Source of the DNA: Pseudomonadota bacterium | GTDB taxonomy: Bacteria > Desulfobacterota > Desulfarculia > Desulfarculales > Desulfarculaceae | NCBI GenBank assembly: GCA_018819925.1 | Contig: JAHJPG010000053.1 | Location: 1 to 38,779, forward strand | DNA: 38,779 bases | Reading direction: 5' to 3' | In this document: positions 16,250-25,288 of the stretch, one piece after another | Layout: the number at the start of each line of letters is the position of its first letter | How positions within the stretch are numbered: the stretch's first letter is position 1 | Made by a program: the position numbers and the translations under genes | The notes under the pieces: model-generated | Seen by the model: only the letters and a program-made list of their open reading frames with translations | Database searches by the model: none | What the model was told of the DNA's origin: nothing

Positions 16250-16322
16250 GGACCGCCTGTTGGGCGGGTGAATATATAAGGACACCGTGCTGATCGCGGT
16301 AATTAAGACGAACATGTCACCA

Positions 16323-16338
16323 CGGGCCACAGGGCCCG
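16323..16338 (+). other. small hairpin in the acpP leader
   Basis: CGGGCC (16323-16328) pairs with GGCCCG (16333-16338) around a 4-base loop, about 25 bases before the acpP ATG. The 114-base gap after fabG also holds a weaker CCGCC/GGCGG stem at 16253-16267. I see no convincing promoter here. The leader could tune the high expression that acpP needs; this is a weak inference. Confidence 0.3.
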
Positions 16339-16363
16339 GGTAAAATTCGGGAGAGAGATTTCC

Positions 16364-16600
16364 ATGGACGATATCAAAACTAAAGTTAAAGAGATCATCT
16401 GCGAACAGCTTTCCGTGGCCTCCGAGGACGTGGTGCCCGAGGCTTCCTTCGTCGACGACCTGGGCGCCGATTCCCTGGACCTGGTGGAAATGATCATGGC
16501 CATGGAAGAGGCCTTCGACGTGTCCATCGCCGACGAGGACGCCGAAAAGATCAAGACGGTCCAGGACGCGTGGAACTACATCGAAAAGATAAAGCAATAG
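16364..16600 (+). CDS. acpP: acyl carrier protein
   Basis: Carries growing acyl chains on a 4-phosphopantetheine arm. The 78-aa acidic product has the attachment Ser in [18 protein letters not shown] near residue 39 and the usual start ([15 protein letters not shown]) and end ([12 protein letters not shown]). GGGAGAGAG precedes the ATG. It stands between fabG and fabF as in most bacteria. Confidence 0.97.
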   Translation: MDDIKTKVKEIICEQLSVASEDVVPEASFVDDLGADSLDLVEMIMAMEEAFDVSIADEDAEKIKTVQDAWNYIEKIKQ

Positions 16601-16685
16601 CGCTCGTCGGTGGGCTAGGCCGCGCCCGGCCGCATGGGTGGAGGCGCGGTGCGATGGTTTGCTTCCGGGCGTTTAAGGAGTGACC

Positions 16686-17933
16686 GTGCAGCGTAGGGTG
16701 GTGGTAACTGGGCTGGGGTTGGTGTCCCCTTTGGGCACCGGCGTGGAAAAGACCTGGGATGGGCTGAAGGCCGGCAAAAACGGCATCGGGCCTATCACCA
16801 AGTTTGACGCGTCATCTTTTAAGACCCAGATAGCCGGCGAGGTGCCGGACTTCGACCCCGAGGAGTGGGTGCCCAAAAAGAAGATCCGGCGGCTGGATCC
16901 CTTCATCCATTTCGCCATCGGCGCCTCGCGCATGGCCTGGGCCATGTCCGGGCTGCCCGACACCATGGATGCCGAGCGCGCCCCCCGGGCCGGATGCATT
17001 TTGGGGGTGGGGCTGGGAGGGCTGATCACCCTGGAAGAAACCATCCGCATGACCGAGCATGAAGGCTACAAGCGGGTGAGTCCTTTCTTCATTCCCAAGC
17101 TCATCGGCAACATGGCCCCGGGCGAAGTCTCCATGATCCACAACTTGCAGGGGCCCAACCTGTGCGTATGCACCGCCTGCGCCGCCGGCACCCATGCCGT
17201 GGGCGAGGCCATGAAGGCCATCCAGCGCGGCGTGGCCGAGATCATGGTATGCGGCGGGGCCGAGGTGGTTTGCACCCCCACCACCCTGGCCGGCTTTGGC
17301 GCCGCCCGGGCCTTGAGCACCCGCAACGACGAGCCCGCCAGGGCCAGCCGGCCCTTTGACGCCCAGCGCGACGGTTTCATCATGTCCGAAGGCTCGGGGG
17401 TGCTGGTGCTGGAGGAGTTGGAGTTCGCCAAGGCCCGCGGGGCCAACATATTGGCCGAACTGGTGGGCTACGGCCTGAGCGCCGACGCCTACCACATGAC
17501 CGCCCCCGACCCCAGCGCCATGGGGTTTGTGCGCTGCATGAAAATGGCTCTGGACGACGCGGGGGTCAAACCCGAGGACGTGGACTACATCAACGCCCAC
17601 GGCACCTCCACCGACCTCAACGACGCCACCGAAACCAAGGCCATCAAGAAGCTTTTCGGCGACTACGCCTACAAGGTGGCCGTAAGCAGCACCAAGAGCA
17701 TGCTGGGGCACATGCTGGGGGCCACCGGCGGGGTGGAGGCGGCCATCAGCGTCCTGGCGTTGCGCGACCAGATTATGCCGCCCACCATCAACTACGAGAA
17801 CCCCGACCCCGATTGCGACCTGGACTATGTGCCCAACCAGGCCCGGGAGGGGAAGATTGACATCGTAATGAGCAACTCTTTCGGCTTCGGCGGCACCAAC
17901 GCCAGCGTCCTGTTCAAGACCTATCAGCCATAG
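16686..17933 (+). CDS. fabF: 3-oxoacyl-ACP synthase II
   Basis: Condensing enzyme that elongates acyl-ACP with malonyl-ACP. The Cys-His-His catalytic triad is visible: Cys in CTACAAGTHAVG, His in NAHGTSTDLNDATE and His in SMLGHMLGATGG. The C-terminal NSFGFGGTNAS is diagnostic. The start chosen is the GTG at 16686, five bases after AAGGAG (16675-16680), giving 415 aa; a GTG at 16680 overlaps that site and is less likely. This is the only condensing enzyme in the window; no fabH is present to start chains. Confidence 0.96.
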   Translation: MQRRVVVTGLGLVSPLGTGVEKTWDGLKAGKNGIGPITKFDASSFKTQIAGEVPDFDPEEWVPKKKIRRLDPFIHFAIGASRMAWAMSGLPDTMDAERAPRAGCILGVGLGGLITLEETIRMTEHEGYKRVSPFFIPKLIGNMAPGEVSMIHNLQGPNLCVCTACAAGTHAVGEAMKAIQRGVAEIMVCGGAEVVCTPTTLAGFGAARALSTRNDEPARASRPFDAQRDGFIMSEGSGVLVLEELEFAKARGANILAELVGYGLSADAYHMTAPDPSAMGFVRCMKMALDDAGVKPEDVDYINAHGTSTDLNDATETKAIKKLFGDYAYKVAVSSTKSMLGHMLGATGGVEAAISVLALRDQIMPPTINYENPDPDCDLDYVPNQAREGKIDIVMSNSFGFGGTNASVLFKTYQP

Positions 17934-17999
17934 CATTGGTTGATGGGCCAGCAGTGGCGGCCGGGGCCGGAGCGCTTTGTCCCCAGGAGGCCGCTTTAG

Positions 18000-18551
18000 T
18001 TGAAAGCAAGACCTAGCAAAGACGCCTACTATCTGGAGATCGCCCGCGAGGTCAGCCGGCGGGGCACCTGCCTGCGCCGGCAATACGGGGCGGTGATCGT
18101 CAAGGACGACCAGATAGTCGCCACCGGCTACGCCGGCGCGCCCCGGGGCGTGGCCAACTGCGTGGACCTGGGCCGCTGCCTGCGTCAAGAGCTGAACATC
18201 CCCTCTGGACAGCGCTACGAACTCTGCCGCTCGGTGCATGCCGAGATGAACGCGGTGATCCATGCCTCCCGCTCCCAGACCCTGGGAGCCACGCTGTACC
18301 TGGCCGGGGTGGAGGTGGCCGATGGAAAGCCCACCGAGCATCCCGAGCCCTGCCTGCTGTGCCGCCGGGTTATAATCAACGCGGGAATCGAGAAGGTAGT
18401 GGTGCAGCCAAGGGATTCGGCCATTAATGTCTTGGATCCCCAGGACTGGATCGAGGAGGAGAACCAGGCCGCACGCATGGGCTTGGTGGTGCCAATCGCC
18501 TTGGAGGGGGAGTACGGCTCCCCCGGCCGGAGAAAGGGAGGAGGCTCGTGA
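18000..18551 (+). CDS. deoxycytidylate (dCMP) deaminase family protein
   Basis: Zinc enzyme that deaminates dCMP to dUMP for dTMP synthesis. The 183-aa product has the zinc-binding CRSVHAEMNAVIHA (His, catalytic Glu) near residues 77-90 and PCLLCRR (two Cys) near 117-123, plus RRQYGAVIVKDDQIVATGYAGAPRG, typical of the dCMP/ComE group. The start is TTG, supported by AGGAGG nine bases before it; no better ATG exists nearby. The stop overlaps the nrdR GTG by four bases, so two deoxynucleotide-related genes are coupled. Confidence 0.9.
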   Translation: MKARPSKDAYYLEIAREVSRRGTCLRRQYGAVIVKDDQIVATGYAGAPRGVANCVDLGRCLRQELNIPSGQRYELCRSVHAEMNAVIHASRSQTLGATLYLAGVEVADGKPTEHPEPCLLCRRVIINAGIEKVVVQPRDSAINVLDPQDWIEEENQAARMGLVVPIALEGEYGSPGRRKGGGS

Positions 18552-19012
18552 GGTGCCCGTTCTGCGGAAAGCTGGACAACAAGGTGGTGGATTCAAGGGT
18601 GAGCAAGGATGCTTCGGTGATCCGCCGCCGCCGCCAGTGTTTGGACTGCGACCAGCGTTTCACCACCTATGAGCGGGTGGAGGAAATGGAGACCTACGTA
18701 GTCAAGAAGGACGGCAGCCGCGAGGTTTTCGACCGGGCCAAGCTCAAGACCGGCATGCTGAAGGCCCTGCACAAGCGGCCGGTGTCCATCGAAAAGGTGG
18801 ACGCCTTCCTGGACTCCCTGGAGGCGAGCTTCCAGGAGCGAAACCTGCGCGAGATCCCGGTGCGCGAGCTGGGCGAGGCGGTGATAAACCAGCTCAAGGA
18901 GCTGGATGACGTGGCCTACGTGCGCTTCGCCAGCATCTACCGGGAGTTCCGCGACGTGGACGAGTTGATGCGCGAGGTCAAGAAACTGGTGGCCCAGCGC
19001 GAACAACAGTAG
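18548..19012 (+). CDS. nrdR: transcriptional repressor NrdR
   Basis: Zinc-ribbon/ATP-cone repressor of ribonucleotide reductase genes that senses ATP and dATP. The 154-aa product has the zinc ribbon CPFCG...CLDCDQRFTTYER at residues 3-41 and the ATP-cone at about 49-139 (VVKKDGSREVFDRAKLKTGMLKA, DVAYVRFASIYREF). The length is standard. The start is GTG, overlapping the upstream deaminase stop. Placement before ribD is widely conserved. I see no NrdR boxes in the window. Confidence 0.97.
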   Translation: MRCPFCGKLDNKVVDSRVSKDASVIRRRRQCLDCDQRFTTYERVEEMETYVVKKDGSREVFDRAKLKTGMLKALHKRPVSIEKVDAFLDSLEASFQERNLREIPVRELGEAVINQLKELDDVAYVRFASIYREFRDVDELMREVKKLVAQREQQ

Positions 19013-19046
19013 CCTTCATGAAACATCCAGGCTAACCGGGCGTCTT

Positions 19047-20162
19047 ATGCCTATCAGCCCCGAAGAACCCCAAGACCGGCATTTCATGCGGCGGGCCCTG
19101 GCCCTGACCAGGCGGGGCCTGGGGACCAGCTCCCCCAATCCGGCGGTGGGCGCGGTGGTGGTGGCCGGCGGCCTGGTGGTGGGCCAAGGTTGGCACGCCA
19201 AGGCCGGAGAACTCCATGCCGAGGTGCATGCCCTGCGCCAGGCCGGGCCCCTGGCCCGGGGGGCCGCCATCTACGTAACCCTGGAGCCCTGCCACCACGA
19301 TGGGCGCACCCCGCCCTGCACCCAGGCGGTGCTGGCCGCGGGCATCGAGCGTGTGGTCTACGGGGCCTCCGACCCCAACCCCCGGGTGGCCGGGGGAGGA
19401 GGGGCCTACCTGGCCGGGAAGGGCCTGGCGGTAACTCCCGGGGTGTTGGGCCAGGCATGCGAGTGGGAGCACCGCTTCTTTATCACCCACGTCACCACCG
19501 GGCGCCCCCACGTCATCTTGAAGACTGCGGCCACCCTGGACGGCAAGACCGCCACGGCCACGGGACACAGCCGGTGGATCACCGGCCCGGCCAGCCGGCG
19601 CTTCGTGCACCGCCTAAGGGGGTGGGTGGACGCCATTATGGTGGGCGCGGGCACCGCCCTGGCCGACGACCCCCAGCTCACCTGCCGCCTGCCCGGCCGG
19701 CCCAACCCCCTGCGGGTGGTGGTGGACAGCAATCTGCGCCTGCCCAGCGGGGCCAAGGTGCTGGACCCTTCCCAGGAGCCGGGATGCCTGGTGGCTTGTG
19801 TGCAAGACGCCCCCGAGGCCCAGGCCCAACGCCTTGACCAAGCCGGGGCCCAGGTGCTGCGCCTGCCCGCCGGCCCCGAGGGCAGGGTGGACTTGGCCGC
19901 CTTGCTGGCGGAACTGGGGTCCAGGGGAGTCAGCAGCATCCTGGCCGAGGGCGGGGCGGGCCTGGCTTGGTCCCTGCTCAGTGACGGGCTGGTGGACGAG
20001 GTGATGTATTTCTTCGCGCCCAAGCTGGTGGGCGGAGCCCGGGCCCCTTCCATGGTGGGCGGCCCGGGCCTGGAGCGCATGGACCAGGCCTGGCGACTCC
20101 GCCGCCCGGTGGTGCGGCGCTTCGGCGATGATGTTATGCTTTGGTCCGAAACCATACGGTAG
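19047..20162 (+). CDS. ribD: bifunctional riboflavin deaminase/reductase RibD
   Basis: Performs steps two and three of riboflavin synthesis: deaminates the GTP-derived pyrimidine and then reduces its ribose. The deaminase domain (about 1-145) has the zinc motif HAEVHAL and TLEPCHHDGRTPPC. The reductase domain (about 148-371) has LKTAATLDGKTAT, SRWITG, MVGAGTALADDPQLTCR and AEGGAGLAWSLL. At 371 aa it is the full fused form. It opens the rib block 34 bases after nrdR. I see no FMN riboswitch ahead of it. Confidence 0.96.
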   Translation: MPISPEEPQDRHFMRRALALTRRGLGTSSPNPAVGAVVVAGGLVVGQGWHAKAGELHAEVHALRQAGPLARGAAIYVTLEPCHHDGRTPPCTQAVLAAGIERVVYGASDPNPRVAGGGGAYLAGKGLAVTPGVLGQACEWEHRFFITHVTTGRPHVILKTAATLDGKTATATGHSRWITGPASRRFVHRLRGWVDAIMVGAGTALADDPQLTCRLPGRPNPLRVVVDSNLRLPSGAKVLDPSQEPGCLVACVQDAPEAQAQRLDQAGAQVLRLPAGPEGRVDLAALLAELGSRGVSSILAEGGAGLAWSLLSDGLVDEVMYFFAPKLVGGARAPSMVGGPGLERMDQAWRLRRPVVRRFGDDVMLWSETIR

Positions 20163-20203
20163 GCATAAGAGGCCGAAATAAATCTTTGCCAAGGAGATAT
20201 GAG

Positions 20204-20566
20204 ATGGCCAATCCCTTCCGTTGGGTGGAGTTGACCACCGACAATTTGGAAGAGGCCAAGGAGTTCTACAGCGAGATTTTCGACTGGAAGCTGGAACCCT
20301 TTGCGGAGTCCTCCATACCTTACGATTTCGTGAAAACCGGCGGCGACGCCCAGGGCGGCATGATGGGCAAACCCAGCACGCGCACCCCCACTGCCTGGAC
20401 CCCCTACGTGGAGGTCAAGGACCTCTCCTCGGTGTGCGACAAGGTGGAACGTTTGGGCGGCCGCATTCTCAAGCACAAGACTTCCATTCCCGGCATGGGC
20501 TGGTTCGCGGTGGTCCACGATCCCCAGGGCGCGGTGTTCGGACTGTGGCAGCCCCGCAAGGGCTAG
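20204..20566 (+). CDS. VOC/glyoxalase-family small protein
   Basis: Vicinal-oxygen-chelate fold protein of 120 aa. It opens MANPFRWVELTTDNLEEAKE, followed by FYSEIFDWKLE, a mid-chain WTPYVEVKDLSSVCDKVERLGG and a final PGMGWFAVVHDPQGAVFGLWQP, the doubled beta-alpha-beta-beta-beta pattern. The ATG was chosen for its strong AAGGAG; an upstream in-frame start would overlap ribD. Substrate is unknown: family members include lyases, dioxygenases and drug-binding proteins. Its place between ribD and ribE may be chance or may point to handling of a reactive pathway intermediate. Confidence 0.85.
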   Translation: MANPFRWVELTTDNLEEAKEFYSEIFDWKLEPFAESSIPYDFVKTGGDAQGGMMGKPSTRTPTAWTPYVEVKDLSSVCDKVERLGGRILKHKTSIPGMGWFAVVHDPQGAVFGLWQPRKG

Positions 20567-20598
20567 GCGGCATGCGCCGGGCAAGAGAGTAAGCGGTT

Positions 20599-21249
20599 AT
20601 GTTCACCGGACTGGTGGAAGGCCCGGGACGGGTGGGGCGCATCACCCCCAAGGGCCCTGACAGCGTGCTCGCCATCTCCGCGCCCTGGCCCGCGGGGCAG
20701 ACGGTGCTGGGCGAGTCCATAGCGGTAAACGGGGCCTGCCTTACGGTCACCCGCGCTGGTAGCGATGGCTTCACCGTGGACGTCTCGGCCGAAACCCTGG
20801 ACCGCACCACCCTGGGGCGCCTGCGTCCCGGCGACCTGGTGAACCTGGAGCGGGCCATGCAGTTGGGCGACCGCCTGGGGGGGCACCTGGTCACCGGGCA
20901 TGTGGACTGCGTGGGTCTGTTGCGCAAGTTGGAGCAGGTTGGCGGCTCCACCCGCCTGGAGGTGGGCCTGCCCGCCGAGCAGCTGCGCTATGTGGTGGAG
21001 AAGGGATCGGTGGCCCTGAACGGCATCAGCCTCACCGTGAATTGGGTGGGGCCCGAGAGCTTTGGGCTCAACATCATCCCCCACACCATGGACGCCACCA
21101 CCCTTCATCTTGCCAAGCAAGGCGATTCTGTTAATATTGAGACCGACCTCATCGGCAAGTATGTGGCAAGGCTGCTTAATCGCGATGAGGCCGATCCCGG
21201 GCCCTCCAAGGGGTTGAGCGCGGCGGACTTGAAGCGAATGGGCTGGTAA
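20599..21249 (+). CDS. ribE: riboflavin synthase, alpha chain
   Basis: Last step of riboflavin synthesis: dismutates two molecules of 6,7-dimethyl-8-ribityllumazine. The 216-aa product has two lumazine-binding repeats, starting MFTGLVEGPGRV and about residue 98 (HLVTGHVDCVG in the linker). NGACLTV, VSAETLDRTTLG, VALNGISLTVN and IIPHTMDATTL are family signatures. Length is normal. It begins 32 bases after the VOC gene. The ribosome binding site is weak. Confidence 0.96.
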   Translation: MFTGLVEGPGRVGRITPKGPDSVLAISAPWPAGQTVLGESIAVNGACLTVTRAGSDGFTVDVSAETLDRTTLGRLRPGDLVNLERAMQLGDRLGGHLVTGHVDCVGLLRKLEQVGGSTRLEVGLPAEQLRYVVEKGSVALNGISLTVNWVGPESFGLNIIPHTMDATTLHLAKQGDSVNIETDLIGKYVARLLNRDEADPGPSKGLSAADLKRMGW

Positions 21250-21279
21250 CCGGGGCTTGGACGGCGGAGAAAGCGCGCG

Positions 21280-21762
21280 ATGCAGGGGGCGGAGTTAGTA
21301 GGCTACTACCCTGGGGTGATCGGCGAGGTCACCCGCCTGCACGCCACTTATTACGCCCGGCACTGGGGCTTCGACCTTTCCTTTGAAGCCCAGGTGAGCC
21401 GCGAGTTGGCCGAGTTTTTACAGCGGGCCGAGCCGGCCCGCGATTTGTTCCTGGCCGCCCGGGGGCCCGCCGGCTTCGCCGGCAGCGTGGCCTTGGACAG
21501 CGCCTTCGAGGAGGGCACCCGCCTGCGTTGGTTCATCGTGGAGCCGGCTTGGCAGGGCCGGGGCCTGGGGCGGGAGCTGATCGCCCGCTGCCTGGATTTC
21601 GCCCGAAGCGCGGGGCACCGCAGGGTTTTCCTGTGGACCTTCGCCGGGCTGGACGCGGCGCGGAATTTGTATGAAGAGGCTGGCTTCACCCTGGCCGAGG
21701 AGCACAGGGTGAACCAGTGGGGCAACGAAATAACCGAACAGAAGTTCGAGCTAAACCTATAG
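21280..21762 (+). CDS. GNAT-family N-acetyltransferase
   Basis: Acetyl-CoA-dependent acetyltransferase fold, 160 aa. The acetyl-CoA loop is the stretch LRWFIVEPAWQGRGLGRELI (Q/RxxGxG/A type). LWTFAGLDAARNLYEEAGFTLAEEHRV is typical of the GNAT half found fused to MarR regulators in some bacteria, but no MarR domain is present here. It lies between ribE and ribBA with gaps of 30 and 67 bases. The substrate is not predictable. Codon use looks like that of its neighbours, so recent transfer is not indicated. Confidence 0.87.
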   Translation: MQGAELVGYYPGVIGEVTRLHATYYARHWGFDLSFEAQVSRELAEFLQRAEPARDLFLAARGPAGFAGSVALDSAFEEGTRLRWFIVEPAWQGRGLGRELIARCLDFARSAGHRRVFLWTFAGLDAARNLYEEAGFTLAEEHRVNQWGNEITEQKFELNL

Positions 21763-21829
21763 GGCCTAGCCTGCGCCGCCGCCGGAGCCTGGCCCGTTTG
21801 GACAAGGCGGCGGCCGGAGAGAAAACATC

Positions 21830-23053
21830 ATGCCCGTGGCCAGCATAGCCGAGGCCATTGAAGATATCCGCAACGGCAAAATAGTCATCCTGGTGGATGA
21901 CGAAGACCGTGAAAACGAGGGTGACCTGACCATGGCCGCCGAGTTGGTGACCCCCGAGGCCATCAACTTCATGGCCAAGCACGGCCGCGGTCTCATTTGC
22001 CTCAGCCTCATACCCAACCAGGTGGATCGCCTGGGACTGACCCCCATGGTGCGCGACAACAAGTCGCCCTTTGAGACCGCCTTCACCATCTCGATCGAGG
22101 CGCGCAAGGGGGTTACCACCGGCATCAGCGCCCACGACCGTGCCCACACCATCCGCACGGCGGTGGACCCCGACTCCGGCCCGGGCGACCTGGTTAGCCC
22201 CGGGCACGTTTTCCCCTTGCGGGCCCGCCCGGGCGGCGTTTTGGTGCGCACCGGCCAGACCGAGGGATCGGTGGACCTGGCCCGCCTGGCCGGACTTACC
22301 CCGGCCGGGGTGATCTGCGAGATCATGAAGGACGACGGCACCATGGCCCGCATGCCCGACCTGGAGGTGTTCGCGGCCGAGCACGGGCTGAAGATCGTCA
22401 CCGTGGCCGATCTCATCTCCTACCGCATGCGCAATGAGTCCTTTGTGCGTCGCCAGGCCCAGGTGCGCCTGCCAACCGAATTCGGCGAGTTCACCGCAAT
22501 GGGCTACACCAACGAGGTGGACAACCTGGAACACGTGGCCCTGGTCAAGGGCGAGATCGATCCCGAGAAACCGGTGCTGGTGCGGGTGCACTCCCAGTGT
22601 CTCACCGGCGACGTGTTCCACTCACGCCGCTGCGACTGCGGCGACCAACTGGCCGAGGCCCTCAAGAAGATTGACGCCGAGGGCAGCGGGGTGCTTTTGT
22701 ATATGAGCCAGGAGGGCCGGGGCATCGGCCTGGTCAACAAGCTCAAGGCCTACGAGTTGCAAGATCAGGGAGCCGACACCGTGGAGGCCAACGAGGCCCT
22801 GGGCTTCCCGGCGGACCTGCGGGATTATGGCATCGGGGCCCAGATTCTGGTCGACTTGGGGATTCGCCAAATGCGCCTGATGACCAACAACCCCAAGAAG
22901 ATGGTGGGCCTGGAGGGCTACGGGCTCTCGATGGTGGAGCGGGTGCCCTTGGAAATACCCGCCTGCGCCGACAACGAGGCCTATCTGCGCACCAAGTGCA
23001 CCAAAATGGGGCATCTGCTTAGCCAGGCCGCCGTAGCGGTCGATAGGGGGTGA
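21830..23053 (+). CDS. ribBA: bifunctional DHBP synthase / GTP cyclohydrolase II
   Basis: Makes both riboflavin precursors, from ribulose 5-phosphate and from GTP. The DHBP synthase half (about 1-203) has [21 protein letters not shown] and GHVFPLRA. The GTP cyclohydrolase II half (about 208-405) keeps its zinc Cys set in [18 protein letters not shown], plus [20 protein letters not shown]. At 407 aa it is full length. One oddity: the usual GHTE motif of DHBP synthase, whose His binds Mg, reads GQTE here (Gln 143). Ribosome binding site GGAGAG. The stop is one base before ribH. Confidence 0.96.
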   Translation: MPVASIAEAIEDIRNGKIVILVDDEDRENEGDLTMAAELVTPEAINFMAKHGRGLICLSLIPNQVDRLGLTPMVRDNKSPFETAFTISIEARKGVTTGISAHDRAHTIRTAVDPDSGPGDLVSPGHVFPLRARPGGVLVRTGQTEGSVDLARLAGLTPAGVICEIMKDDGTMARMPDLEVFAAEHGLKIVTVADLISYRMRNESFVRRQAQVRLPTEFGEFTAMGYTNEVDNLEHVALVKGEIDPEKPVLVRVHSQCLTGDVFHSRRCDCGDQLAEALKKIDAEGSGVLLYMSQEGRGIGLVNKLKAYELQDQGADTVEANEALGFPADLRDYGIGAQILVDLGIRQMRLMTNNPKKMVGLEGYGLSMVERVPLEIPACADNEAYLRTKCTKMGHLLSQAAVAVDRG

Positions 23054-23054
23054 C

Positions 23055-23519
23055 ATGGCCAAGGTAATCGAGGGAACTCTTAACGCCAAGGGGATGCGGT
23101 TTGCCCTGGTGGCCGGCCGCTTCAACGACTTCATCACCTCCAAGTTGGTGGAGGGGGCCCTGGACACGCTCAAGCGCCACGGCGCGGCGGACCAGAACCT
23201 GGCCGTGGTGTGGGTGCCCGGCTCCTTTGAAATCCCCTTGGTGGCCCGCAAGGTGGCCGCCAGCGGCAAGTACGACGCGGTCATCACCCTGGGGGCGGTG
23301 ATCCGGGGCGCCACCAGCCATTTCGACTACGTGGCCGCCGAGGTTTCCAAGGGCGTGGCCCAGGCGGGCCTGGAAACCGGCGTGCCGGTGATCTTCGGGG
23401 TGCTCACCACCGACAGCATCGAGCAGGCGATCGAACGGGCCGGCACCAAGGCCGGCAACAAAGGGTCCGACGCCGCCATGGCCGCCATGGAAATGGTCGA
23501 CCTGCTGAAGAACCTTTAG
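23055..23519 (+). CDS. ribH: 6,7-dimethyl-8-ribityllumazine synthase
   Basis: Condenses DHBP with the ribitylamino-pyrimidine to make lumazine; forms pentamers or 60-mer capsids. The 154-aa product has [49 protein letters not shown] motifs (catalytic His in the ATSHFDY stretch) and [11 protein letters not shown]. Length is normal. The ATG has AGGGGGTGA just ahead, overlapping the end of ribBA, and nusB follows 12 bases after it. Confidence 0.97.
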   Translation: MAKVIEGTLNAKGMRFALVAGRFNDFITSKLVEGALDTLKRHGAADQNLAVVWVPGSFEIPLVARKVAASGKYDAVITLGAVIRGATSHFDYVAAEVSKGVAQAGLETGVPVIFGVLTTDSIEQAIERAGTKAGNKGSDAAMAAMEMVDLLKNL

Positions 23520-23531
23520 GCCTCGCCGAAA

Positions 23532-23939
23532 GTGGGTGAACGCCGTAAAAGCCGAGAGCTGGCCCTCAAGGTGCTCTATCAAATGGAGCACGGCGACGCC
23601 ACCGCCCCGGAGGCCCTGGCCAGCTTCGCGGACAACTTCGCCGCGCCTGAGCGGCTGTGGGTCTATGCCCAGGAGCTGGTCAACGGCATCGCCGGACACG
23701 CCGGCGAGATAGACCAGGCCCTGGCCGAGGCCAGCCGCCGTTGGCGGGTGGAGCGCATGTCCCAGGTGGACCGCAACATCCTGCGTCTGGCCTGTTTCGA
23801 GATGCTCTTCAGCCACGGCGCGGTGCCCCCCAAGGTCGCCATCAACGAAGCGGTGGAACTGGCCAAGCGCTACGGCGCCGAGGACTCACCTGGATTCATC
23901 AACGCGGTGCTGGATTCCCTGCTGGCCGCCCAGGGCTAG
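23532..23939 (+). CDS. nusB: transcription antitermination factor NusB
   Basis: Binds boxA RNA with S10 in rRNA antitermination. The 135-aa all-helical product starts [21 protein letters not shown], the Arg-rich RNA-binding stretch, and has [23 protein letters not shown] and [27 protein letters not shown], all NusB signatures. The start is GTG. The ribH-nusB pair is conserved across bacteria. Confidence 0.96.
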   Translation: MGERRKSRELALKVLYQMEHGDATAPEALASFADNFAAPERLWVYAQELVNGIAGHAGEIDQALAEASRRWRVERMSQVDRNILRLACFEMLFSHGAVPPKVAINEAVELAKRYGAEDSPGFINAVLDSLLAAQG

Positions 23940-23945
23940 GCGCCC

Positions 23946-24590
23946 ATGCCCCCCTCCAGCACCTTCAACAACCTGCCCCCCGACAAGCAGGACCGCATCC
24001 TGGACGAGGCCTTGAGCGAATTCGCGGCCAAGGGCTACGCCCGGGCCTCGCTCAACCACCTGGTGGGCCGCCTGGGCATCGCCAAGGGAAGCATCTTTCA
24101 ATATTTCCGCGACAAGCCCGGCTTGTTCTCCCAGGTGTTCGACTTCGCGGTGGAGCGGGTGAAGCGCCATTTGCGGCGGGTGCGCGAAGACACCCGGGAC
24201 CAGGACGTCTTCACTCGCCTGGAGCGAAGCCTCTTGGCCGGCCAGGAGATGATCGCGGCCAATCCCCGCCTGTTTCAGTTTTATCTCCGGGTGATGTTCG
24301 AGGGCGATGTGCCTTTCCGGGGCCGCCTGCTGGCGTCCATCCGCCTTTTCAGCCATGATTACATCATGGATCTCTTGGCCGACGGAGTGGCCGCCGGCCA
24401 ACTGCGGCCCGACCTGGACCTGGAGATGACCGCCTTGGTGGTGGATGCGGCCCTGGAGCGCTTCCTGATAGCCTCGGTGGTGGAGCACATGGACACCGGG
24501 CTGGGGCTCAAGGACGCCGACCCCCGGCGGGCGGCCCAATTGGCCGCCGGGCTGGTGGACACCCTGCGCCAGGGCATGGGGACCCGCTGA
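23946..24590 (+). CDS. TetR/AcrR-family transcriptional regulator
   Basis: One-component regulator of 214 aa. The N-terminal helix-turn-helix (about residues 14-60) reads KQDRILDEALSEFAAKGY, then LNHLVGRLGIAKGSIFQYFRDK, the standard TetR pattern. The C-terminal helical ligand domain is not assignable to a ligand. The stop shares one base with the ATG of mqnB, so it is co-translated with menaquinone genes and could regulate them or sense a quinone-related or fatty-acid ligand. It begins six bases after nusB. The target operator is not evident. Confidence 0.9.
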   Translation: MPPSSTFNNLPPDKQDRILDEALSEFAAKGYARASLNHLVGRLGIAKGSIFQYFRDKPGLFSQVFDFAVERVKRHLRRVREDTRDQDVFTRLERSLLAGQEMIAANPRLFQFYLRVMFEGDVPFRGRLLASIRLFSHDYIMDLLADGVAAGQLRPDLDLEMTALVVDAALERFLIASVVEHMDTGLGLKDADPRRAAQLAAGLVDTLRQGMGTR

Positions 24591-25288
24591 TGGGATTGTG
24601 GCTGGCGACCATAGCCATGCCCCCCGAGGCCAGGCTGCTCACCGCCCGCTTGAGCCCAGCCGCCGATTTGGGCCGGCGGCGGACTTGGCGCGGTTCCCTG
24701 GCCGGGCATGAACTGCTCTTGGTGCTCACCGGCATCGGGGCGGTGAACGCGGCCCAGGCAACCACCGCCGCCCTGGAGGCCGAGCCCGCCATCGAGGCGG
24801 TGTTCAACCTGGGCTGCGCCGGAGCCTACGCCCATAGCGGCCTGCCTATGGGTGGGGCCGCCCTGGCCACCGAGGTGGTGCTGGCCGACATGGGTGTCCA
24901 AACCGAGGCGCGCCTGCAAGGCCTGGACGAGGTGGACATAGCCCTGGCCGGGCGTAAATCCGGCGAGCCGGTCTACAACCGCATCGCCTGCGACCCGGGC
25001 CTGAACGAACTCATTATCCGGGCCAACCCCGGATTGGCGCGGGGGGCCTTTGCCACCGTGGGGCGCATCAGCGGCGACCCCCGGACCGCCGAGGCTTCGG
25101 CCCGGCGCTGGGGAGTCATCATGGAGGAGATGGAGGGCGCGGCGGTGGGCCTGGTGGCCCGCTGGTACGCCAAGCCTTTCGCGGCCATCCGGGGGGTGAG
25201 CAACCCCGCTGGCCTGCGGGAGCTGGATGTGGCCGCCGGGGCCGAGGCGGCCGAGCGCGTCCTTTTGACCTTGGAGCAAGCCTCGTGA
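24590..25288 (+). CDS. mqnB: futalosine hydrolase
   Basis: Cleaves futalosine to dehypoxanthine futalosine and hypoxanthine in the futalosine route to menaquinone. The 232-aa product belongs to the nucleoside phosphorylase/hydrolase fold: LLVLTGIGAVNAAQAT near the start, VFNLGCAGAYAHSGLPMG, then IMEEMEGAAVGLVA (catalytic Glu and nucleoside site) and IRGVSNPAG near the end. Related MTA/SAH nucleosidases share the fold, but the adjacent mqnD makes MqnB the best call. The stop overlaps the mqnD GTG. Confidence 0.9.
   Translation: MGLWLATIAMPPEARLLTARLSPAADLGRRRTWRGSLAGHELLLVLTGIGAVNAAQATTAALEAEPAIEAVFNLGCAGAYAHSGLPMGGAALATEVVLADMGVQTEARLQGLDEVDIALAGRKSGEPVYNRIACDPGLNELIIRANPGLARGAFATVGRISGDPRTAEASARRWGVIMEEMEGAAVGLVARWYAKPFAAIRGVSNPAGLRELDVAAGAEAAERVLLTLEQAS

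Noticed and set aside
16812..18596. A 594-codon open frame on the minus strand across fabF and the deaminase gene
   Set aside because: Same reason: composition is low-complexity His/Gly/Gln, there is no ribosome binding site or domain, and the sense-strand genes are certain.
19013..19046. A possible FMN riboswitch ahead of the rib genes
   Set aside because: The gap is only 34 bases and the other gaps before rib genes are under 70 bases; I see none of the conserved RFN segments.
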